From Styela clava (lineage: Eukaryota; Chordata; Ascidiacea; Stolidobranchia; Styelidae): DNA of 64,000 nucleotides. The position numbers were made by a program, and so were the translations under genes. Within the stretch, counting starts at the first letter, position 1. The number at the start of each line of letters is the position of its first letter. The stretch covers positions 4,464,001-4,528,000 of the forward strand of contig NC_135252.1 of NCBI RefSeq assembly GCF_964204865.1. Direction: 5' to 3'. This document shows positions 56,201 through 64,000 of the stretch, piece after piece. The notes below the pieces were generated by a model. That model made no database searches. It worked only from the letters and a program-made list of their open reading frames with translations, and was not told the DNA's origin.

Positions 56201-59200
56201 TCTATGTAAAAAAAAGGACATTCCAAACCTCCATGGGTAACTATGAGCTGCTGCTTATACCAAGACTTGTTCAGTACGAAGGAATTAAAATATGCTTAAA
56301 ACACTGAAAATCTGTCATCATCAAATTGAATTGTTTGATAAAGTATTGTGAACTCACCAATATTTTCACATCTTCTGGCAGGAAGTCTCCGGATTTGTGT
56401 GGTAAACTTATAAGCATCCAATCTTATTTCAATAACATTGTTGAGAAGAGCAAATAACGGAGCCAGAGGAAAAGATGCAACAAATAAAGTCACAAATCCA
56501 AATTGAATGACTGAAAACAGTTCGAAAATATATGTTGAGACTCAGTTAGAATAATATTTAAAATTATGAATACTCAGAATGCAATTTAGTACGGTGTTAA
56601 GGCTTCAAAATCTGGATTCCAACAAATTTAACTGTAACGATAAGAATAAAGTTTAAAACAATCCTAATGAAAATCAAATTGAAAAAGGAAATTATTAGTA
56701 CTTTCTTTGTAAAAAATGCATTATAGTACTAGAGCCCGACCGATATATCGGGCCGATATTGCGTGTTAGCCGATATATCATATCGGCCGTGAACCGACGA
56801 TATATCTCGGCCGTACTCGGCAAGCACCGTGCTGCGTGCTGCAACGGCTCTCATCCCTGCGTAACTGGTTTCCCAAAATTTCTCTCGCTTTCATTTTGCG
56901 TTAAAAAGGTGTCTCTCCTATTTCCCGGCGTCTCATAATTAGCCTTTTCATGCATGATCATAACTGAAAAGTTATTATCCGGAGTAACAGTGACGTTTTA
57001 TAAAGTGACGTTTTTGAGAGAGTGCACAATAAGAAAAAGGCAAATTCAATATCAACAATAATCGGTGGTTTTATAAATATAATCGATATGAAGCTGGTGA
57101 GTTAGTAATCACAGAAACAGGGTACAAGTAGCTCAAAGCAATAATGTCAGTTCCGCATTTATGACCTAACAGTTTTATCTATATTGGTGGTTGTTTATCA
57201 TTTTGCTGAGAATTACAAAAAAAAAAAATAATCCATTATTATTAAATAAATAAGGGAATTTATCATTATCACGATTCACTTTCAAATATATCAATTTATA
57301 TTTTCCAATACCCTTAACATATGCACATAGTTATATTTAAAAACGTCAGATTAACAATTCTTGATATTGAAGTAGCAGGAAAAGTTACAGAATAACATTT
57401 GTTCAAGCATTAACTGGAGTTGGTTATATTTTACTGCAATGATAATAAATATAAAAATGAAACTACAGACTCATGAGGTACATCATAAAAGCCCATTTTG
57501 TGGCTCAAAATATGATTTATATTAATATCGGCATAGTTGGCCAATATATCGATATCGATATCGGCGTCAAAAAGTGATATCGGTCGAGCTCTAATTAGTA
57601 ACGGTAATAATTTACTTGCACATTGAATTTGAACATACCCATTTCTAAATACTCAGAAAACAAATATCTTCGGCCTGGATCTTCTAGTAGAAAATCTCTG
57701 TATAATGCAGATTCATGAAGATCTTTATATAAGTCCACTTTATCTTTTTCTTCTGTAATATATATATGATAAATATATGATTTCTTATTTAACAATTCAG
57801 TGATATGCTTGTTACTTTTCATTTATGGATATTAAAAATAAAGGCACAAATATAATATTGTGAACTATAGGAGCTAACAAATTAATTTATAAAGCATACC
57901 CTTCCTGAAGAAAGAACGTTTTGCCCACCAGTTCTTCACAAGTCTGAAAATAAAATGTCATCAATCATGAAATCAAAACTTCAATATCTACTTTACAAAT
58001 ATTTCAGACAATTTAATTTTATGCAAAATGCAAATACGAAGTTTGTAAATTCGATAAATGAACTGGAATGTAAATTCACTACATAAACTTAAAATGATGG
58101 CGCGGCGGTGTGGCTCAACGAGCTGAACGTTAGGAATACGCTCGCCAACGCGCTTCTAATTACTCTGCGTGGGTTCGCAGGTTCGAATCCCATGCGGGAA
58201 TGGTTATGTGCGAGAGGATTGCTGGACTCCTCGCCGTCGTTGGGTGGTTCACGTAACCGCTGGTCGGTTACGGCTTCCTCCACCACCAAGTCCATGCTTC
58301 CGAAAACAAACAATATAACTAATCCCATACCCGACTTGGAATGGTAACCGGACGAGAGGCCGTGGTTCGCCATATGAATAAGCCGTCTTATCGCCTTTCC
58401 TCTCCCCCGGGATAAATATGTAAATCCTATCCTATCCTATGATAAATAGATCAATTAATATGAAAGTATTACAATGACAAGCAATTGACAATTACACATA
58501 ACAAATCAATAAACTGTATCGTATACCTAAGAATCTAATATTTTCCACTTTCAAACAGTATAAGATTATTTTCCTCTCTATTACCAGCATAATAGACGAT
58601 AAAATAAGTGATAAAAACAAAATAAATAAAACTGATTGCAGAATCGGGATACCAAATAAAACCTTGAGAAAAGTTTAAAACATACTTAGATTGAAAGGTG
58701 TTGTCAAAAGAAGTGGTAAGTGTTTGCTCACTCAAAAGTATCAAATTAATTGAAGCACACACGCACACATGATCACAGAGACATAATAAAATTAGAAGAT
58801 AAACACTGAGAAATTTATTTATAATCAGTTCATGTCAGTGATAATTGAATTAAGTTCAATGATATCAAGAGAAGGGTTTCTGGAACTGGGCCTTCAGACC
58901 GCAAAGAAGTGTTCCCCTGGGGGCCACCAGAGAAGGCCATCAATATTTGTCATTCGAGACCACCACATTCATTTAAATTTAATTGACATTGATTTGGTTA
59001 ATTCTTTGACCCTAATGCACTATTACTTTTGTTGTTTGTTGGCTTTTTATTGCTTAAACGTACATGGTGCATAAAAAGACTGATGGAGACTAAGTATTTT
59101 ATAGAAGAGCAGGGTACCTCAAGCATTGAGAGTTATTGGAAGGAGTGCCATAGATCATGTACTTTAAGAACCACTAATCTAAAGTATCCACGCATCTAGT

Positions 59201-60041
59201 AACACATTTTTTCACCAGATCTCCTCAAACATGTTTTATAGTGTCATGTGAAATAATATGCAGTGTACTATCCCCAATTGACTATGCAGATGCATTTATG
59301 TGAGGTTTTGTTTGCTCTCCTGATTCTATAATCACTTTTTATTTCTTTGTTTTCATAATTTTTTTAATTTATTATCTGTTATGCTGATTATAGAGTCAAA
59401 ATAAATTTATATTTATCCTCATTTATGAGTTCAACAACAAAAAACTTGGGCAAAACAACAGGATAGATATTGAATAGCAACATGATATTTTAGTACTTAC
59501 GGCAAGATAATTTCTTTTGTATTGTTGAAGGCTTGTTTCAATACCATGATGATACCAAGCTGAATGCAGAGTTCAATCAAACAACCACTAGGATCACACT
59601 GGTAAAAAACAAAAAAGTTTGTTTTCAAAAGTTTTCATCAATCTGCTGAAACTGTTATTCATTTAGTCAAAAACGAGCAATTAAGAGGTTTTTTATGGCA
59701 AGAGTACAAACTCCACAACCATGGCTTTTCCCAGGATTTAATAAATTTGATAGACTATACCATATTAGAAGCGGAAAACCACAAATCCTTATTATGGATA
59801 TTTATATCTTAAATTGTTGTTATTCATTTGATAAAAACATCATTTCTACAATCTTCTTCAAAATTTAAACTTACCTCTTCTGATCTATAACCAAGTAGTC
59901 TCCGGTAGTCATATGGAGTTCCATTGAATTTACCTTTGAAAAATGCAATATAAACAATTGATGAATAATAGTTGACTGCTTGAAAAAGAAACATCTTCAG
60001 AGTGAAAGAATCTTCAAAATCTGTAGCTGTTCTTGGAGCCT
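53281..60041 (-). CDS. Anoctamin/TMEM16 family channel or scramblase, C-terminal half
   Basis: Ten exons, right to left: 59875-60041, 59501-59598, 57900-57943, 57639-57752, 56358-56510, 55712-55862, 54835-54948, 54379-54472, 53917-54034 and 53281-53396, all in consistent phase, about 389 residues to the stop. Hallmarks: [88 protein letters not shown] and FWHVFAGKI. The Ca2+-site residues of TMEM16 proteins are all present: NNTKE (TM6), EYLE (TM7) and N-x3-E-I-R-L-D (TM8). It should therefore be Ca2+-activated, as a chloride channel or lipid scramblase. The closest relatives look like the ANO3/4/5/6 group, but I cannot assign a member. Exon 59875-60041 starts in phase 1 and needs upstream exons for the cytosolic domain and TM1-2. 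None is found up to the window edge. Confidence 0.92.
53684..53762 (+). mobile_element. SINE 3'-part fragment
   Basis: GGACTGGTAACAAGGCTAGA, GTAGTTCACCATA and CCTCGCAATAAATATG parallel the SINE body in order but are diverged. It lies in an anoctamin intron. Confidence 0.45.
55284..55604 (+). mobile_element. tRNA-derived SINE, diverged copy
   Basis: It matches 58101-58440 from the tRNA part (CATTAGAATTATGCTCACCA, GTTTGCAGGTTTGAATCTTG as a decayed box B) to the tail (ACCCAGCATAAATATGCAAA then TCCTATT). It is older than the other near full-length copies and lies in an anoctamin intron. Confidence 0.75.
56730..57593. mobile_element. Non-autonomous hAT-like element, about 860 bp
   Basis: The left end TAGAGCCCGACCGATATATC and the complement of the right end TAGAGCTCGACCGATATCAC are terminal inverted repeats, with many subterminal CGATAT/ATATCG motifs. 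The flanks TATAGTAC and ATTAGTAA agree at 5 of 8 positions, a weak trace of an 8-bp duplication. No transposase frame. It is in an anoctamin intron. Confidence 0.78.
58101..58440 (+). mobile_element. tRNA-derived SINE, best-preserved copy
   Basis: The pol III box A is TGGCTCAACGAG (58111-58122) and box B is GGTTCGAATCC (58180-58190), a perfect consensus. A body of about 220 bp follows, then the CCCGGGATAAATATG block and a tail of CCTAT repeats (ATCCTATCCTATCCTAT). It is the reference copy for the family and lies in an anoctamin intron. Confidence 0.92.
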
Positions 60042-62211
60042 CTGAAAAAAAAATGTAGTTGAAAAAATAAAAAATAAAAGAGTGAAATTTATTCTGATAA
60101 ATGTTTGTTTCTGTATTATGATTCTGTTGTGAACTGTATAAAATTCCTGATATATTTATGTTGATGCCAGTATATTCACCAATCATAATAATAGCTAAAT
60201 TGTGAAGCCAACAAGCTTGTTTAATAACATAAATACAGCATTATTTGATTTTTTAGCTAATAAAAACACAGCTGTTCAAAGTGAACTGTGTTCCGATGTC
60301 ATTCTCAAGCAAAATAATTGAGAATTATTAATAAAGAATATTGCAAGATAAGGTAAAGGAAGTCAATGTCATATTTATCATGTACAAATATTATATACTT
60401 TTCCCAATGCAAATGTTAACAATAGAGATTTTAAAATTCCACTCGACTATGAGAAAGGATTCATAAACAGTTGTCATTTAGTTATTCTATTGAAAAAATC
60501 ATATTGATTTTGATCACATGGGACTAAGGCAAAAGCAAGTGACTTCATTGAGAAACTTAATCCCAGGCCACATGAATTAAGTTCAAATTGGCATGGAGAA
60601 TATTTCATAGCAAAAATATAGGTAACTGGTTGTCGTAAGAGTATAGATTTATAAAGAGAGAAAATATGAGTGAAAAGAGAGTAGGAGAATGCTCCTATTA
60701 GAATACCATTTTCGATTTCACTCGAATAGTAATACTTTAGTCTCTATTTTATTTTGATATGATAGTCTGAAACATGTTGATTTTCTATTAGCAGAAAAAT
60801 TAATTTTTCAAATGTAAGGCCTATTTAGAAATATTGAAAACTTAGATGGAATCATTATCAATTTTGCTATTGAAAACTTGACTAATATGCTCAAAAGATG
60901 CACCAAAGATACATTTAGTACAAATGAGTGAAAAAGTGAGAATTTATTTTCATGCGTAAGTCTACTAAAACTAAACCCACTACACAATAGATAATGTTTA
61001 TGTAGTGAAAACCTTTGACAATATGAAGGTGATTCTATTTGAAAAGATAGACAGACGTACATTGTAACATGACACTAGTGAAAACATACAGAAATCAATG
61101 GATTGTTGTCATCAAGACAAAGTTGAATACACTTTCCAGAAACCAATATACCTATCAATCATCAGATTGAACGAAATGATTGATGAAGTATAGTTATCCG
61201 AGAGTGGGTCGTGCTTGGAATATTCCGGAGAATAGTTGTACTTAAAGGTGATTTAAGTGGAATATGACATAGATTCCAACTCAATTGGTAAAATCAAAAA
61301 TAAAATTTCTTGAAGAAAATTACTATTTAAAACGATATTAAACTGTTTAATTGATAATAACATTTATATTTGAAATTATTATTTGCTTGTTGCAATATGA
61401 AATGATCCAAAACATTTATAATGGGGTTGATCTAAAGAAAAATTGACAATATCAAACGACATGAGTGCTGCTAGATTCCCATAATTTCATTTAAGCTATG
61501 ATTTATTAAATGAACTCTAGTAACATTTGACACAATCAAACACTCGAAAACAAGTTTTCTGATAACATAATGATTGACGCAAAACAAATTTTAGAATGAG
61601 AGAGACTGACAATGATATATTTGTAGAACAATGGGCGATGATGTAAATAAATTCTATATAAAGAAGTCAAACAATTACAAAGATATCTTGTTTCCCAAAT
61701 GAAAAACATATGTAGGAATGAAGAACTACTGGAACTCATTCTAGCATTAGTATAGAGAGCGTGCAAGGTGGTTTTTGTAGACAAGATGTTATTATGAGTT
61801 ACATGAGATAATATACAATTTATTATTTTTAAAAATCTGTTTTGGATATATTTCCTTCCTAGGTTTGCCAAAAATGTATTACAATATTTAGTATGACCAC
61901 TTCTCTCAGTGGAATAAATCAAAGCAACATCAAATAAGTAGTTTGTCAACAATTTCCAAGTCTCGTTTTTGTGAACCGACTGGTCTAAATTCACAATATA
62001 TGTCTTACTTATATGTCACTATTTTAATCATTCAGGCACTTAATATTGCCGATGTGAATTGATCACTAAAGTTTCAAATTTTGGTAGAATATTATTCAGT
62101 TATAACTTTTGTCAAATGAACAACTGTTTATCAAGACAGTAAAAGTAAGGTCTTAATTTTAATAAATATTACTCCAACATAAGAGACGAGACATTCTTGC
62201 GAAAGAGCAAA
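60042..62211. other. Gap between anoctamin exon and the next gene
   Basis: I searched this 2.2 kb for earlier anoctamin exons and found none. The open frame at 61536-61994 (-) does not resemble the family or any other protein I know. It is either anoctamin intron or, if that gene is 5'-truncated, intergenic DNA. It should contain the promoter of the gene at 62212. Confidence 0.5.
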
Positions 62212-63955
62212 ATGGAGGTCACCGAAAATCCTCATCATTTGGATCCATATGAAATACATCAAGAGAACATGCAGAGACTGAAAGTTTTGACAACTGTGAG
62301 TAACTCAAGTCGCTCAGCTCCGAATTCTCCCATGCTAAGAAGAGCAACAGCAAATGACAAACTGGAAGGTTAGTATTTCACTGTATCAATTTGATCAATA
62401 GTGGTTACATTAGAATAATGTATTTAAAAGAAAACTGATTAAGAAAACAAATAAATAAAATTTAAGAAAGAGAACATTTATATTTTAGCAAAAACAAGTA
62501 GGCTACACTATTTCAAGCAAATATTTTCTGCCGAAACCACTTTCAAAAAATGGTGAGATCCTGGTATGGATATTTGAATGAAAAATTTTGTCATCCAATA
62601 TAGGAAAAAAAAGCAATCTTCTCTCACCAATGCTACCTCGTAAAAATGCACAAATCTCAGAAGAGAGCAGATCAAGAAGTTTGACCCATCTTTCAAAAAG
62701 TGATGGAACAAGAAGTAGAAGTATTTCACCAAGGTAAATACAACATTTTTTTTTAATTAATTTTCTATTTATATTATCAGTGATACAAGTAGTCATAAAA
62801 GCCATATTATAGTTTTCACAGTAGTGTTTGCACTCAATGTTAGTATCTATGAGCTTGTCGATTAACTTAAAAAAAATTTTGTACAACCAACTTGCCAAGT
62901 TACTTTTTATTCAAACTTCATAATGATGTCAATTCTTTTATATATTGAGTGAAAAGTAGATTTTCGAAAGTCGTTTTTGTTAATATAAACATTATTATTT
63001 AAACAATGATAAAACATTTCTTCAGTCCGAAGAATTTATCACCGAATGAATCACCGATAGGCTCTCCAATGACTGTCAGTGATCGAATCATTAGAACACA
63101 TTTCCTCAGCAATACAACTGGAAAACCGGGAAGTTACTTACTGAAAAAATCTGATGATATTGTCAAACAGAAGGTGTAATAACTTTCAATATTTAAAATC
63201 AACATTAAACACATGAAGAACTAGAACTATTTTCATTGTTAGCACAGGATTCGGCAATATTCAGTTGATTTAACTTTATTAATATTTTGTTCAGGAAAGC
63301 CCAACTGGCTCTCCACAAATGCTGGCAAGTCCCAGTTTAGAAAGAAGATATTTGAGTCCAAACATTCCCAGAAAATTACCTCCATTAAACAATGAAGGTT
63401 CAAACAAGCTCTCAATCCAATTAAAACCTCCAGCAACAATTGTAATTTCCCCAGCAACTGAGGAGTCCAACAATATGATCGCAAATCAAAACATAAAGGA
63501 TGTTGAGCAAGTGCAAACAACAACAATTTCAAAGAAAGAGAACAAAAAATCAGCATTGGCTGCAAAGCAAAATGAAGATTTATCCAGTATAAAGGCAAAT
63601 AGGCAAATTGCAAATGAAGATGACGGTGGTCCTTCACCCATTTCAGATATTCGCAAAAGGTATGGAGAGACTCTTTTAAAACCTAAAGTGACTAATGAGC
63701 CGACAGAAACTAAAAACATACCCAGTACTAAAGCCAAAATATTAAAGAAAAATGGCCCTCCAAAAAATATCAACGATTCAAAAACAAAAGAAGGTGAATC
63801 CAAACAAAGAAAACATCGCTATATTAAATACGGCAATACAAACAAAAGTCCAGGTTTCTTATCCCCTCCCACTGAACCAAGAGGGAGCAAAGATCTATCA
63901 GCAGCAATGGAAAATATATACAAAGGAAGGGATAGAAGGGTCTTCGAAGATTTAG
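62212..63955 (+). CDS. Unrecognised Ser/Pro-rich protein, amino-terminal exons
   Basis: Four exons keep phase and run off the window: 62212-62368, 62604-62733, 63026-63173 and 63295-63955 (donor GTATGT at 63956), 365 residues so far. The start codon gives MEVTENPHHLDPYEIHQENM. The protein is low-complexity and polar, with repeated Ser-Pro sites in SAPNSPMLRR, NLLSPMLPRK, SRSISPRSPKNLSPNESPIG, TGSPQMLASPS and PGFLSPPTEP. Basic residues flank many of them, as in substrates of proline-directed kinases. The last part (SAAMENIYKGRDRRVFEDLG) looks more ordered and may begin a domain in the next exon. There are no membrane segments or zinc motifs. I do not recognise the family. It is a plausible cytoskeletal or signalling scaffold by composition only. 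Confidence 0.75.
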
Positions 63956-64000
63956 GTATGTAATATTATAAGTGATAATACAGAGCATTTTACCTGAGGT

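Noticed and set aside
58101-58200. Possible tRNA gene because of perfect box A and B
   Set aside because: The acceptor stem does not pair and the sequence continues into a conserved non-tRNA body shared with other loci, so it is a SINE.
61536-61994. 152-codon minus-strand open frame as an upstream anoctamin exon
   Set aside because: It shows no anoctamin motif, no acceptor or donor in the needed phase, and a composition like random AT-rich translation.

Overview
The window is animal nuclear DNA: AT-rich, with spliceosomal introns (GT..AG) interrupting most genes. It holds twelve protein-coding loci, ten complete or nearly so and two running off the ends, and no bacterial-type features. Gene spacing is tight (about one gene per 5 kb, many introns of 100-600 bp). 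All recognisable proteins have clear vertebrate orthologues. Compactness, very short same-strand gaps without a poly(A) signal, and fast-evolving metazoan proteins make a tunicate (ascidian) my best guess. This is an inference, not a proof.

Layout, left to right: a C3orf38-like gene (-, cut by the left edge); a GNAT acetyltransferase (+); about 5 kb of repeat-rich intergenic DNA; mevalonate diphosphate decarboxylase MVD (+); a second GNAT paralogue (+); DNAJC16 (-, 16 exons); an intronless ZMYND11/BS69-like chromatin reader (-); intronless SUDS3 (-); THUMPD3 (+, 6 exons); a D-hexose-6-phosphate 1-epimerase (+, 6 exons); about 4.5 kb intergenic; LETM1 (-, 8 exons); PIGA (+, single exon); an anoctamin/TMEM16 gene (-, 10 exons seen, amino-terminal half missing from the window); and the start of an unrecognised Ser/Pro-rich gene (+, runs off the right edge).

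The genes are mostly housekeeping and do not form one pathway. Recurring cellular themes are chromatin repression (ZMYND11-like and SUDS3, adjacent on the same strand), ER or membrane functions (DNAJC16, PIGA, anoctamin) and mitochondrial cation handling (LETM1). MVD feeds isoprenoid synthesis, THUMPD3 modifies tRNA, and the epimerase acts on sugar phosphates. Two same-strand pairs, MVD/GNAT-B and THUMPD3/epimerase, are close enough (359 and 212 bp, each gap with an acceptor-like site and no AATAAA) to be candidate operons resolved by spliced-leader trans-splicing.

Mobile DNA is abundant and legible. There is a tRNA-derived SINE with a CCTAT-type tail (two full-length, one diverged and several fragment copies), and a roughly 450-bp foldback MITE (two complete copies plus a half copy). 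A second short MITE with TIRs is present in three copies. At least three non-autonomous hAT-like elements are present, two of them in one LETM1 intron with readable 8-bp target-site duplications. A piece of the epimerase gene (end of intron 3 plus the first bases of exon 4) has a diverged copy inside an intron of the neighbouring THUMPD3 gene. I did not find a clearly new molecular system. The most unusual items are the GNAT/MVD arrangement, the candidate operons, the intronless MYND-less ZMYND11 relative, the duplicated splice-site segment and the possible nesting of a gene inside the anoctamin locus.
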